Shown here in pieces: positions 10,445-22,589 of a stretch of DNA of 64,000 nt (within the stretch, counting starts at the first letter, position 1; each line of letters starts with the position of its first letter). The notes under the pieces were generated by a model, which searched no databases, was not told where the DNA came from, and saw only the letters and a program-made list of their open reading frames with translations. The stretch covers positions 9,354,434 through 9,418,433 of the forward strand of contig NC_074711.1 of the NCBI RefSeq assembly GCF_947242115.1. The letters are read 5' to 3'. The DNA comes from Biomphalaria glabrata. Taxonomy: Eukaryota; Mollusca; Gastropoda; Planorbidae. The position numbers were made by a program, and so were the translations under genes.

Positions 10445-10602
10445 ACATGCATTCCCCTTTAATTCTTGACCAAATAAAACACTTTCTGATATCTAACGAA
10501 AAAGTTATTCAAGCTTAATCCTAGCAGGGTAGAACATTACTAATGAGCGAATTGAAGAATTCTGAAGGAACGTGGAAAATAATTACGGAGAGAAAGAGTT
10601 AA
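10313..10602. mobile_element. TTAA-flanked MITE, copy 1 (piggyBac-like ends)
   Basis: The right end is GGAGAGAAAGAG followed by TTAA; the left end is CTCTTTCTCTCC preceded by a mutated TTAC. The interior aligns along its whole length with 23379-23640 (shared AACACTTTCTGATA and CAAATAAAAC-type segments). An (AT)n run at about 10404-10439 expands this copy. Short inverted ends with TTAA suggest piggyBac-type mobilisation; no transposase is present. Confidence 0.6.
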
Positions 10603-10604
10603 AC

Positions 10605-11505
10605 CTCCAGGCTGTCATTTCTCACGGGGACTTTCTCTTGAATACACGTGACCTATCAGACCATGCATAAAGCAGTATCAATTTCACAACTGCTTAAGTG
10701 CTGTTATTAAAATACGGTTAAATAATAGCCTCTCCCACCACGTGTGTGCGTCACAGCGTGTGCAGTGAATCGCTACACACACGGCACAGGGCTATTATTT
10801 ACATTTAATACCGTTTTTTAAATTGACATTTAGGGCCTAAAAGGTCAGACCAGTCAGACCTAATTTAAATCAAAGCGGATGCGGCAACTTGTGGTAATTA
10901 AAAAAAAAAAAGGCGTGGAGCGAAAATGGGAACAGTCTGTCCAGGGTCGATAATGATTGGTCCAGCGTAACTCATTGAACCAGTGACTGCGTGTGTGTGT
11001 GTGTATGTGCGGGTGTCATTGTGTGTGTGTGCTGACTACCCTGTGTTCAGTCCAGGTAAAAATGTAGTACCGATGGTAGAAAACAAGTCAAGCCCAAATG
11101 TTTATACCTGGCTGTACACAGAGAGAAAGGTGGACCTGTGCTATTGCCATGCCTAGCGAGTCAGCTTGTGTGCACACACCAGTGCTGCCGTGTCATCGGT
11201 GACATTACGAGGGACGCATCTATTGTGTTAAATCACATAAAACAATTAATAACGCGCTCCAGTTGTTCTCACCGGGATGTTACTGTTTGGATTTCCTGAG
11301 AGAATATGCGATACTTTCTTTAGTAAGTAGACTTCGTTGATATCTAAATGTCTTAGATCTCAGGATCTGTTTTTATAATACTTTAGTTACTAATGTGACA
11401 CTTATACAAGTAGGAAAACAATATACATAATTGTTTACATTTAGTAACTTAGTGAGTGTAGTAGTGTATACAGTATTCTATAAACTAAGAGACACTTATG
11501 ACAGA
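10605..11505. other. No gene recognised
   Basis: Contains a GT-rich stretch near 10990-11035. No supported ORF or RNA gene. Confidence 0.5.
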
Positions 11506-11700
11506 AGTCTAAAAAAGTAAAGAAAACACTGAACCATAATTTACTAATACAAAAAAAAAAAAACACCTAATAAAATACTCAGAAAGAGACACAAAGATAA
11601 AGGCACATTTCTAATTCCATATGCTAGGACAAATTTGCATATTGCTTTTTTTTTATATCTCTAATTAGAGCATGGGATGGGTTTTATTAAACAGCCAGAA
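11505..11700 (+). mobile_element. CR1-like LINE 3' end copy
   Basis: It carries AAAACACTGAACCATAAT (also at 849-866 in the fragment near the window start), then AGACACAAAGATAAAGGCAC and TATGCTAGGACAAATTTG. It links the RT fragment at 633-930 to the 3' end copies as one family. Confidence 0.75.
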
Positions 11701-11955
11701 AAATTACATCTTATCTTCTTATCTTATATCATATATACGTTACTTAAAAAAAAAAGATGATTACGTCCTACGCGTCATGCGTTGAGTGATGCATAGTGAC
11801 CAATGACTTAAATTCTGCCAAGTCACTGGTTTTCCTGGCTAGCTCAGGCAACCCATTTCATGCTCTAGTAGTACTAGGGAAGAAGGAGTATTTGTACAAG
11901 TTTGTCCTAGCATATGGGATGAGGAATGTGTCTTTATCATTTGTTTTTCTTTCAC
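11701..11955 (-). mobile_element. CR1-like LINE 3' end copy, tail-to-tail with the previous one
   Basis: Minus-strand copy containing the reverse of CTAGCCAGGAAAACCAGTGA and of CATATGCTAGGACAAA. With 11505-11700 it forms an imperfect inverted repeat. Confidence 0.8.
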
Positions 11956-12097
11956 CTCTAGATTTACCCATGAACACTCGTAGTTCGTAATTATCTTATT
12001 TTATCGAAGAAAGTCTTTAAATGATAAAATAAGTCATACTAATTCTATGTATTGATGTCCAGATGGTGTCCACTCTATTCATACAACAAAGTCTACG

Positions 12098-12290
12098 CAG
12101 GGGCGTAGCTAGGAATTTTCCATCGTTTGGGGGCCCGGGGGGGCTTGACCTCTTTGAGGGTCTTCTGATTTTTTGCGTAATTATTAATTTTTTATGTAAA
12201 AAACACTCATTTGGGGGCCCCCCTCATGTGGGTGCCCGGGGGGGATTTTCAAATTCTCCCCCCTCCTCCCCCACTCTAGCTACGCCACTG
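12098..12290. mobile_element. hAT-like MITE with intact target duplication
   Basis: The ends are CAGGGGCGTAGCTAG and CTAGCTACGCCACTG, a near-perfect 15 bp inverted repeat. The perfect 8 bp duplication AGTCTACG lies at 12090-12097 and 12291-12298. The interior is G/C-run rich (GGGGGCCC) and noncoding. Length 193 bp. The CAGNG ends and 8 bp duplication are hAT hallmarks. Confidence 0.9.
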
Positions 12291-12639
12291 AGTCTACGTT
12301 ATCAGTTCAATTATTGATCCCCCATAAACTGTCACTTTTGAGCGTGCAATATAATTATAAGGTCAACCAATGATCAAATCGAATTTCATCAAAACTCTAA
12401 TTACTTCATTAATTTCACCCTGTCGTAAACCTCTGAAATATTCCCCTCTCCAAAGTGAAACCTAGACGCTTTGATATGAGTGTCACCTGGTCTAGATCTT
12501 CTCTGCTAGTAGAGCTAGTCTACACCTTACTGTGAAGCCATTCTTCAAGTGAGAGTGTGACTGCTAGTTTCAAAAGAAATGAAAAAGAGCTTATTGATTG
12601 ATTAAATCATTTTACATACCGTACTTTAATGTACTTTTA

Positions 12640-12715
12640 ATAGCTTGTCTCTCTCTCTTCCTTCCTCACGCGCACACACTCTCTCTCTCTCTCTCTCGCT
12701 CTCTCTTTCACTTAA
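12640..12715. repeat. (CT)n simple sequence
   Basis: CTCTCT-rich tract with short interruptions. Confidence 0.85.
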
Positions 12716-12849
12716 AATTACACTTATCTAAATTGGTTTTCAAAGTATGAATGAACAAACATTAAAATTTAAAAGGAATTCTTTTAAGACGAAGATATAG
12801 CTACTTAAATCTAGGTGCCGTTGCAATCCAGTGCGTTTTATTACACAGG

Positions 12850-12983
12850 CAGGGCCGGATTTACCAATAGGTAACGTAAGCTAAATCTCAGGGTCACCAT
12901 GAAATATGTAGCACGGATATTTAATATGTTCACTTATCAAGGGCCCCATATCCCAGAAAGCTTAGGGTCTAAATCAGACACTG
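12850..12983. mobile_element. hAT-like MITE, 134 bp
   Basis: The left end CAGGGCCGGATTTA is identical to the 3461 element; the right end is TAAATCAGACACTG. The flanks TACACAGG and TACACATA agree at 6 of 8 positions. It is probably a deletion derivative of the same family as 3461-3927. Confidence 0.65.
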
Positions 12984-12989
12984 TACACA

Positions 12990-14025
12990 TATTTTTTTAT
13001 TACTGAACTAATTTCAATTTGGTTAAATTGTGCTTAGTCTTTTTATTGCTTAATTTCATTAACACCAAGTCGAACCTGAAATCGAACTTTTGATCGAATG
13101 AACCGAATCCGAACTTAAATATAATTGAAACGAACCGGACTTGAAGTCTGCAAGATGTGTTCGATTCCCATCTCGAATATAAATATTGGCCTACAAGGGT
13201 TTCAACTAGTTAGCTTTTGTACCTTTCGTTTGTTCCTTCATTCGACTTGCCATTAACATAGACCACTTCATCTTGACTATCACAGTAACATTGCCAGTCA
13301 AGAGAAGTATATTTACTATCAAATTTTAAACTTCTAGATGTAGAACTTAGAGTCAGGACATAACTTATTACGTAATGGAGTGAGTTAGTTCAATTGTAAT
13401 GAACCGTTGTGACCTTTGCCATCAAGACTAGAGTAGCAAGTCTATACGTCTTTCAGCACTGCACACAATGCGTGTCTCTCCCGTGTTGCGACTATTATAA
13501 AATTAACGGTTACTACCGGATGTGTGTGTGCGTGTGCGTGTGGAGGGAATCCAATGTAAGCTTAAGATGTTGTTGTTTTATTTTTCTCTCAAGTGAGAAG
13601 TTGATGTTGAAATAAAACAAATGTAGACAACAACAAACAAAGACTTCCTCTACGCCTAACAGTTTGTAGTCATTTTATTTGAATTGGATTCGTTTAATGT
13701 TCGCCATTTCGCACTAAACTATGTAAGCCGAGAGGACCGGAAAGAGCTGGGAAGCCATAAAAATACTAGCAAGTTATAGTCCAGTATTTATAACGAAAGT
13801 TTATAACAAATTATGTAAATGAGAGCCCCAACTCATTTGTTAAAAGTTGGCATAAGTAATCTAGAGTTCTCTCCCCCTCCCCCCTTTTCTCGAGATCCCT
13901 GTCCAGTGTCTTTTTGTCTTTCCTGAACCCATGAGGAGATTGCAAGCTGATAAGAGATGTTCTTTTTTTTTAGAAAAGTGACATTCTTACTATTACTGTT
14001 ACATAATAGTTTCCAGGTGGTTATG
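12990..14025. other. No gene recognised
   Basis: AT-rich with a CA/GT patch near 13520-13540. The small open frame at 13409-13615 has low-complexity codons and no motif. Confidence 0.5.
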
Positions 14026-14029
14026 CGCT

Positions 14030-14185
14030 TGTTTCTGAATCCAGGCGTCTCGAATTCGAAACCACAAGTCTAGCTAACTCTAAATGGTACTTGACGTTAG
14101 TTGGGGATTGTAAAGGTGGTTGTGCTGGCCACATGGCATCATCGTCAACCGTCGGCCACAGAAACAGACGACATTTACGTCATTT
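14030..14185 (+). mobile_element. tRNA-derived SINE (family S1)
   Basis: B box like sequence TCGAATTCGAAACC, then GACGTTAGTTGGGGATTGTA, GGTTGTGCTGGCCACATGGC and GGCCACAGAAACAGACGACA, collinear with the S1 reference. Confidence 0.75.
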
Positions 14186-14618
14186 ACATTAACAGCTTAG
14201 TTAACTACTTTTTGTATTTTAGTTGGTCGATTTCTACCATTAACGTGAAATATAATTTAATATTGTATCAGGTACGATTCACTTTATTTAAATTTCAGTC
14301 AGCTAATAAACAACAGGAATATTTTTGTTTTGTTTTCTCTACATACTAATATCGTGGTCTCTACCATATACACGGTATAACACTTGTTATATAGATCGAC
14401 CTTTCCAATACAAGCTTGTGAAAGCTCTTTTTTTTTTCTTTACATAAACATTTGCTAGTGTTGAGTGATGTTTTACTAAGGCGACAGATAAGATATTGTA
14501 AACACTAGGCTGGTCCACAAATATGCAAATGAAGTAGATTTGAACAAGTAACAGAGACTTACACACTCAGCCAACAAACACTACACTGTTCTTATTGTAG
14601 CGCTCTATTTTTACAAAG

Positions 14619-14875
14619 ATTATATTTATTCACTCTGTCTGTCTGTCTGTCTGTCTGGGAGGATTCTATGACAAGTTGCATTTCTCACTTCCCATTCTCG
14701 GATCAAGTTGACATTTTGCACACATATTCATAGTTGTAGACGATACGGGAATCAACTGAAAAATAAACCTACTAGTTAAGCAATTAGTGGTAATTAATTT
14801 AGTTTGTTTTATACAGAAAAAGGGGAGAAAAACCATGCTGTAATGAGAGGTATAGCAGTGCTCTCCCTTAAAAGC
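14619..14875 (+). repeat. Interspersed repeat R1
   Basis: It begins around TTATATTTATTCACTCTGTC with (CTGT)n, then TCTCGGATCAAGTTGACATT, TTTGCACA and a GTGGTAATTAATTTAGTTTG block. Copies occur at 20575-20905, 24560-24790, 48755-49190, 53520-53760, 57605-57770 and inverted at 59420-59640. No ORF; class unknown. Confidence 0.7.
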
Positions 14876-15009
14876 TATATTTTAAAAAAAAAATTAAAAT
14901 TATATTTTGCTTGTCTATTATAACAAAGTCTCCAAAGCCAGTCGAACACGTTTGTCTAGGGGCCTTCATTGTTTTGGTTTTGGGATTTCTGGTTGCTTCT
15001 CCAAGTTAG

Positions 15010-15180
15010 ATGATAATAATAATAATCTTTATTTTTATTCATATGGAAATTCGTCTTACAATTTTGTGCATTGCATCAAACAAAACATTATAACTATAGA
15101 AAGCAAAATATATACATTCACACTAGACTCACTCCAACGTTACATGTGAAATGTTTATATCGGATTGTTGAATTGTATTT
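15010..15180 (-). mobile_element. Probable LINE 3' tail
   Basis: GATGATAATAATAATAATC followed by TTTATTTTTATTCATATGGA is the reversed 3' end style of CR1-like LINEs (compare 51550-51600). No coding part is left. Confidence 0.4.
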
Positions 15181-15860
15181 AACATTATGCTAATTTTAGA
15201 AACCAAATAGTTATTGTGTCTGTTGGTCTTTGTTATTTCCTTTATCTGTTATCGTGTATCTCCCCTGCAACGGTAATATCATATAATCCTCCGCAAGAGT
15301 TGTTTATTTTTTTTCGAAAATCTTTTTATTTTTTTTTCATGAGTATTTTTCTCAAACAGTTGCCCAAATAAGTTTTTTTTTTGTTTTGTTTTTTTTAACC
15401 AAACACCTTACCAGCGCCATTTAAGATTTTATGAAGTTTATTTTTAATGTTTCAATTGACCTATCCAGGCAGTGATATGAGATATGCGAATTTGGATGTG
15501 TCTATAAATATATTTCCCCTTACTATATGGATACAGTGAAGAAACACAGCCCTGGAAGGCTAGAAGCAGAGTTACAAATCCGATTTCTTGGTCTTTGTTC
15601 AGAATTAGGTCAAAGGCTTAATGTGACATTCCCAATGCGTGGCTTTTTGTTTGAATACATTATTATGCATTTATTATTGCATAGACTAAATAACTTCAAA
15701 CATTTTGATGTTTAATTCAATAGATGTGACGAATTTATGTCCTCACATCCCTCATAGGCCTATAACAATTCCCTAGTTCATACAAAAATTATAATCACAG
15801 AGTTATAATAATAGTGTCCATATGGGCAAATTAGTATTCAACAATTAGTATTCAGGGGGG
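15180..15860. other. No gene recognised
   Basis: T-rich sequence. The open frame at 15527-15715 is short and unsupported. Confidence 0.45.
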
Positions 15861-15861
15861 C

Positions 15862-15927
15862 TCTGAAAATCCCGAAATTTAAAATCCCAGCTTCCGAAGT
15901 CACGTGCTTTACCAACCAGCCACCACT
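15862..15927 (-). mobile_element. tRNA-derived SINE (family S1), short head fragment
   Basis: GAAATTTAAAATCCCAGCTT followed by CACGTGCTTTACCAACCAGC corresponds to the reversed S1 head. Confidence 0.5.
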
Positions 15928-16104
15928 TTCAAAACAAACAAAAAATTATGAGGTTACTTTATTAGCCCAAATGTGTTTGAACTGCACCGCAATGGTATTT
16001 TTATTCTCAAACAATGTTCTTTTTCTATCGTCTTTCAAACGAGGTTTTAATATCTAGTCTTTTAATAGACACGAACCCGGACGATTATTTAAATTCTTGT
16101 AGTG

Positions 16105-16250
16105 ATGTTGACTCACTATTCACTTTGGACTAACTTTACACCACCAGCTTCTACTGTTTCTATCACTTAGTGTGAATGTTGACTCACTATTGACTGTGGA
16201 CTAACTTTACACCACCAGCTTCTAGTGTCTCTAGCACTTAGTGTGAAGTT
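16105..16250. repeat. Tandem duplication of about 73 bp
   Basis: Two copies starting at GTTGACTCACTATT share ACTAACTTTACACCACCAGC and CACTTAGTGTGAA with few differences. Confidence 0.85.
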
Positions 16251-16689
16251 GAACAAGGCGCAGATTAAGTTTCCTTCTCCGCCCTACACCCGGCGCCCTT
16301 ATGCAGCCCTCTTTTATCTTTGTCTAATACCTTTCAAGGTAAACACACCTTTTTTTTTGGTTCACGACTTTGTAGAGCAATTACTGTAATTCGATAGTGT
16401 TTTACTTCTTTGAGTGACCTTGACTTAGTAGGAGACTATCAGTAACTCTAGGCACACACACACATACACACACCCACTAGCAAATAGTAGCCTATTATTA
16501 TAAAAGAGTACTACACAAGTACAAGCAAATAATGTTATTATAAAAAAAAATTACTACACAAGTCAGTTTCCAAACAAAACTCTGCCTCTTGTTTCTTGCA
16601 TTACCAGTATTGAAGATTGTACTTATACAGCCTACTTTTGTGAAACAATTGGTTTAAACTTTGCTTCCAAAGTAGTAAATTATTATATT

Positions 16690-16915
16690 CTTGTAATAAA
16701 AGAATGGGCCTTCTAAACCTTCTTGTAATACTGAATTGAGCATAGCTTCTTGCAATACTGAAATGGGTCTAGCTTCTTTCATGGAATTATTGAGCCTTAG
16801 ATTCTTGTAATAATGAATTGTGCCTAGCTTTTTGTAATAAAGAATTGGGCCTTCTTTATTTGTAAAGCTTTCATTGATTTTTACATTTGGGCCTGGCTTT
16901 GTGCTATGTTGGATT
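16690..16915. repeat. Degenerate tandem repeat, about 27-43 bp period
   Basis: Repeated TTCTTGTAATAATGAATTGG-like segments ending GCCTAGCTT; at least six recognisable copies with drift. Confidence 0.6.
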
Positions 16916-18225
16916 AGGCTTAGCTAGTTTCATTATTTATTAGGGTTTGATTGGACCTAGAGTCACGTAGCATAAAGCAGCCGTTTCCTTAAGTTTATTT
17001 TTAGATTTCTGCAGTCTACAGCGCTAGGTCATGGTGACGAATTTCTAGGAACAGAAGCGTGTTTTCTTGGAACTGAAGCGGGCAAGAATTCCATGACGCT
17101 AAAAGGAACGAGGTGGATTGTTTTCAAATATAGTAAGAGGCAGATACAAAGTCTTTGAAAGACGGGGAGGATCAGTTGTAGTTATGAGATTAAACAACGA
17201 AAGGAAACTTGTTTAATTGAATTGTAGTGTACACTTTGTATATGTTATTCAAGTGATTCCTAGTTTCAGAATTAAAGCTTTGTATTTTATTGTTGAAGGC
17301 TCTTCGTTGTTTGAATTACTGGTTTACATTGGAATCTTCGGCTTAAAGATATTTGTTTGAGTGTTCAGTAATTGTTTAAAAATAGACATCTACACTAAAT
17401 TTTTACATCAGAAACGCATTGCCTGATCAACACAATCTCATCGTGACATCAAGACATCATCACATCTAGCACTGAAATAGAGATGATCGTTGCAGCCATC
17501 TAGGTGTAATTGTCACGCTAAACTGCACATCGGGTCAGTAGACGTATACAATCAGGTCAAGGTCTGGTGTTGGATACCGAAACGTCTAAACGACTTTCGA
17601 CACATACACAAATGTGCGGGTTAATTAGAAATAAACATTGCAAAGAACGTTCTCGAAAGATGGGTTCTGAATAAAATAATCATCTAGAAAAAGTTTTTTC
17701 GAAGATAAGACATTGGGGTCATTGGCCAGTAGTCATTGGACATTATTGACGGTTTATTATTGAGTTTTTTTTTTCAGTCAAGCTACTTCAGTGTTCATAT
17801 GGTTTATATATATATATATATATGCAAGTATAGGTGTGTAAGTTTTTGTTCATTGTTGGATTATTTATTCTCTGTGAATCCTAGTCGGATTCATTTCAGC
17901 TCTGCGTTACTTCGGCATATTACTAAGAATCTTCAAGGTGTTTGCATGAAATGTAGCACAGTTACAACTTGAATAATAAATATCGCAAGTCTCAAAACTA
18001 AAATAAAACGCATGTCACAACAATCAGGGCTAGCTTTGTGACGTTGGCGTAATGTTGGGTGTCCAATCAGAATTTTCTTAATACATTTTTGCTGCAAATT
18101 CTAGGGAGTTAATTCAGGCCTTGGCGTACTTTCATGTCTTCTTCTAAATATTAAATAATCACGAGCTTAATATTAGCTGTAGTGCAGTTTTGATCTAGGT
18201 AGGTGGTTTTCTTTTAACTAGACGA
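16915..18225. other. No gene recognised
   Basis: AT-rich, with an AT run near 17804-17822. The open frame at 17736-17972 crosses that run and is not supported. Confidence 0.5.
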
Positions 18226-18345
18226 CAGTCACCACCAGCGGACAATGGCTTTATCTGCATGAGATGCGTGGAAATATGTAGGCCGAAACTGGATTTGTAT
18301 ATGTCACCACCTCAAAGTTAGTGTCATTGAGTGGATACCCCATTT
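18225..18345 (+). mobile_element. LINE L-b 3' fragment
   Basis: CACCAGCGGACAATGGCTTT, then GTGGAAATATGTAGGCCGAA and CTGGATTTGTATATG, matching the zinc-finger tail region of 6070-6150. Confidence 0.6.
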
Positions 18346-19425
18346 TTATATTATGAATGGTATTCACAAGTCATGGTTTAATAAGTAAACACTTTAACCT
18401 TTAGTTGACCAGAGTTAAGGGCAGTTAGTTGGTGATAGTCAGAGACTTGATGGCAGTTAGTAGATACAGGCAGTAAAGAAGAGTCATTATGAGTGAGAGG
18501 TAGTAGAAGTCAGTTTTGTAAGCAGCCACTATGGAGTTATTATTATAAAGCACTTGAGACTTGTACCAGTTACTAAGTTATTACTTTATTCGCCAAGTTT
18601 TCTATAAAGGATTACTACTGATTATTCTTGAATTGTGTATCACATTCACTATGTGGTGTTGTTGTATATATTAAACGTATTATTTGTGTCTGCTACAAGT
18701 TGTGTCATTTCCTCATTTACGAAAGAGTCTGTGAATTTCTATGTGCGTCATTTATAAGACTCAGAACACGCACACAAGAGCCCAATGTCACCACCACGCC
18801 TACATCCATAACCCACACCAGTAATTTTATAGTGTCAGAAAATAATACGGCGACAGTATAGTATAGTGAATCACTGCACGCATCCTTAATTTTCGGAATC
18901 GAAGACATTGCCGTTATAATTAGACGACAGCCACGGTAGCAATTCACTTAAACTTACTTGGCTGCAGACAACAGTACTTAGTGTTAAAGACTTAGGTTGG
19001 AACCTTCCTAGATGGACCTCTGCTCATTTTTTTTTTATATCCCTTTTGATTCTCTTACTACGTTTGTAAAAGAGGTCAGGGCTAAATGTGTCAATAATAC
19101 AAAGGCCAAAATAAAAAGCAACAATTTTTTTATGTCAAAGCTAAATAGGGCAAAAATATCTTAGGGGTCAAGGATAAACAGTGCAAAACTTTTTAAGTCA
19201 AGGCTAAATAGGACAATAATTTCGACACAAAGAGGAGAAAAAAAAAGGTGCTATTTTATTTCAAGTATGCGATGAGTCTTGTGTCTAGATATAGACTTTC
19301 GATGTTGTCCAAATTTTAAAAGACATGTAATATAGGACGTGATAGGTACGATAGACAACAGTCCCACAGACTTTATTTCCACAGTGTGTGCAAGAGTTAC
19401 CTTTTGACATCAATTTCCCCTGAAC
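18345..19425. other. No gene recognised; weak internal repetition
   Basis: GGCAGTTAGT-type repeats near 18420-18480 and CAAGGCTAAATAGG-type repeats near 19080-19215. No exon supported. Short LINE L-b tail sequence (CGGAATCGAAGACATTGCC) lies near 18895. Confidence 0.45.
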
Positions 19426-19427
19426 CA

Positions 19428-19515
<88 letters not shown>

Positions 19516-19580
19516 TGTCTGTCCGTCTGTCCGTCCATTTGCCTGTCTGTCTGTCTGTCTATTTATCTTTCTGCCTTTGT
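19428..19580. repeat. Compound tetranucleotide microsatellite
   Basis: (ATCT)n, then (ATCA)n, then TCTGTCTG-type repeats. The frame through it is an artefact. Confidence 0.97.
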
Positions 19581-19584
19581 TGTC

Positions 19585-20570
19585 CCTCTGTTATCCTGTC
19601 TGTCTTATCGCCTGTCCACCTCTCTGCCTGTCTGTATAAAGTAAATTTAAGGACATTGTACTGACTACGTTACGAATCTCAATGGTGATTGATCATGATG
19701 TAGCCCATTTATTTCAACCCTCGTGTCGACATGACCGAATGTGACCGTCACACATGACATATCGCTGGGCTCAGAAGTAGCCCTCTGAGCCCTCTGACAC
19801 TATTCTTGTTCATTGTTCTTTCCGCATGTCATTGAAATTGGAGAGGTTATTACTTCCAGACACTTCACCGCTAGGATATTCAACTTAGAAGATAATGATC
19901 TTTAGCAATAAGAAATTAACTATTACCGAGACAGTCTCACACAGAGTGTTGAGAGTTTCTGTTAGGTCTCCATTTATCTTTGATGCTGCGTGAACATATC
20001 CGAAGACTTGTTATTTATTTTCATTTTGGAAATCTGTGATTTAATTTTGATTCTGGCTTTACGTGAATATTTCTTTGAGAATTGTGATTGGTGTTGAAGT
20101 GCATTTTCTGTGAATTGTTTCGTTAATGGTGTCAATATGTTCCTGGCTGGTGCTGTCGTGGATACTTTGTGGTTCTTGTGGTTCATGGTGCTGTAATAAT
20201 ACATAGTGACTAGATCTAGTATTTGTTGAATGTGAATGTAATGGCTAATTTGACCAGATGGCAAGTGGTCAGTGCTGGAGTGACCGTACTGATTCAGACA
20301 CTCGGTATGATTTCTGTCTCTCTCATTCCATTCGTTCTCTCCATCCTGCTATCACTCTATCTCACATTGTCCATACACACACACACTGCCCCTGAATGAC
20401 CAACGACTGGACACCGGAACAATCAAGCTAAGTCAATAGGGCACACATATCTAAACTATCATCAGCAATGATGACTTAAATTTCATTCTCTGTAGGCCCA
20501 CATATACATTACTTCAAGTTGTGTTTTTCCTTATTATTGTTATTCCTCCCTTTTAAATTTTTTTCTTTCA
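19585..20570. other. No gene recognised
   Basis: Unique-looking sequence. A minus-strand open frame at 19974-20264 has no motif or splice context. Confidence 0.45.
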
Positions 20571-20574
20571 TAAA

Positions 20575-20905
20575 ATCTTTTGACAAAACTTATATCAACT
20601 CACTCTGTCTGTTTGTCTGTCTGTCTGTCTCCGACACTCAATCTCGAATCAAACTGAAATTTTGCACAAATAATTTCTTTGACCTTACAACACAAGAACC
20701 AATAAAAAAAAAATTAACCAATTTAGTTAACTAACTATTGGTAATAAATTAATTTGTTTGGTATCTCAAACAAGGGAAAGAAATAGTACTTGACTGAAGT
20801 GGTAGAATAAGCCGAATTAGTCCCTTTCCAAGGAGAGGTATTAGTACTCGACCGAAGTGGTGGTATAAGCTGAATTAGTCCCCTTTAGATTGTCGACTAA
20901 GGCTC
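20575..20905 (+). repeat. Interspersed repeat R1
   Basis: Head TATATCAACTCACTCTGTCT, TTTGCACAAATAATTTC, then ACTATTGGTAATAAATTAAT. The terminal motif with ACTTGACTGAAGTGG and AAGCYGAATTAGTCCC is duplicated in tandem at about 20760-20890. Confidence 0.75.
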
Positions 20906-21679
20906 ATTACAAATTTAATTACATGACAGGTCCAAACTAATTAATACACTTAATATAGTTTTTTTTTTTAATTATATCTATTTTTGTATTTTGCTTGTTA
21001 TACATTTGAAACTCAAATCCTTCTCACTTTTTGTATGCCATCCACGTGTGTGTGTTTCCCACGCCTTAAATGCAGGCGTGTTTACGGCGGACTGTTGATC
21101 CTCCCCTTGACCTAGAAGTGCCATCTCTAATTAAATATTGAATAAATTAATTTACACAGGCGTCACATTTCAATGAATAAATAAATAAAACAACTTGCTT
21201 GAACAAAACGGGTTTAACAAGTCACCTTTATAACTGCTGATAGTATAGTCACAGTATTGGGTAATAAAATGTAATGGTCACTGTTGACATGTTCGATATA
21301 CTACATGTAGAATCAATACATATAGATACGTATAGTACATATAGATCTACATTACATATGCAGTGGCATAAGAAAATACTTTTTTTTAACGGGGCGTTGA
21401 AATACTGGAGAGGGCGGGTGGAAAAGGGGCGAGGGCGTTACGAGAAGAGAGCTAAAATTAGTTTGTTAGTGTCCCGTCCAACACTGCTATTCTTTCGCCT
21501 CAAAAAGCAAAAATGCAAATTCCAAAAATGTGGGGCATTTCATCACATCACCAGTTGCGTCCCCTGCAAAAGTTGTTCCAACAGTTTCCTAACCATTTTG
21601 TCTCCCTCGAGAGTGTAGCAACGAAAAAATGCTGTTAGATTTGTCAACATTTACTTGTAGATATATGCGTTTGAATTTG

Positions 21680-21775
21680 TGTCGTGACACGCCTCAGTGA
21701 CGTCTGCGATGTAGAGGTGTGTCATGAAACGCCACAGTGACGTCTGCGATGTAGAGGTGTGTCATGACACTCTTG
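21680..21775. repeat. Tandem duplication of about 45 bp
   Basis: Two copies of CAGTGACGTCTGCGATGTAG followed by AGGTGTGTCATGA. Confidence 0.9.
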
Positions 21776-21949
21776 TTAAATAAAACAAGTATAGTTGTTG
21801 TTTTTAAAGGTCTCAAATGGTTACTGCAAACTGTTTAGAGTATCTCTTGAGCCACATGCTCTTGTCTACGAATATATGAAAATTAAAGGACGATGCTTTA
21901 GAAAATAAAGTTAAAAGAGATTTTATTAAAAACCAAATGTTCGATCCTC

Positions 21950-22325
21950 CTCAACCATTCGGCTAAGTAGCGCCTGTAAAATCGTAAATCTCCATCCCAT
22001 CTGAACTTTGACATTCGTCGTAGGAGTGCGGTGACAGTTCGCGTAACAAAAAATCCCTCCATTTCAGCAGCGGTTCATAGCAGGATATCAAGAAAGTGAC
22101 CGGTCCATTGTTTTACGTTGTCCAGCCAGCTTTTCTTTGGACGGGCCTTGCTTCATGCTCCCACCACTGGACCTTGAAGAATGACTTTTGATAGAGAATC
22201 ATGTCTTACTATAGGACCGAACCAGATCAGATTTCGTCTCTTATCAGCATTGAGAGTTCGTTCTTTTTTGCCATCTTGTAAACGTTCAAACACATTAGAG
22301 TCTTCTTCTCCTGGTACCTGATAGT
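21950..22325 (-). mobile_element. LINE C-terminal part, distal half of a split copy
   Basis: Minus-strand pieces read KWRDFLLRELSPHSYDECQ and GWTT-NNGPVTF-like sequence, the region after the RT in RTE/Nimb-like LINEs (compare 62760-62990). It is separated from its RT portion at 22590-22800 by a SINE. Confidence 0.65.
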
Positions 22326-22334
22326 AAAAAAGTA

Positions 22335-22582
22335 AAGCTCCCCTTTCAGACCTTGTGGTCTATAGGGCACTTGATGTAAAGGTCGTCTGATTCTGTGGCC
22401 CACGGCTAACGAGGGTGTCATGTGGCCAGCACAACGACCAACCGCATTTACTTTTCCCCAACTAACGTCTCAAAGGCGCCCAAAGATCCCGAAATTAAAA
22501 ATCCCAATCTTCACCAGGATTCGAACCCGGAACCTTCGGTACGGAAGCCAAGCGCTTTACCGCTCAGCCACCGCGCCCAGCA
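22335..22582 (-). mobile_element. tRNA-derived SINE (family S1) inserted in a LINE
   Basis: Reversed copy with head GGCGCGGTGGCTGAGCGGTA (A box), B box GGTTCGAATCC, body with GGTTGGTCGTTGTGCTGGCC and a TCTGAAAGGGGAGCT tail. One of the best preserved S1 copies, so a relatively recent insertion. Confidence 0.85.
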
Positions 22583-22589
22583 TTTTTTG

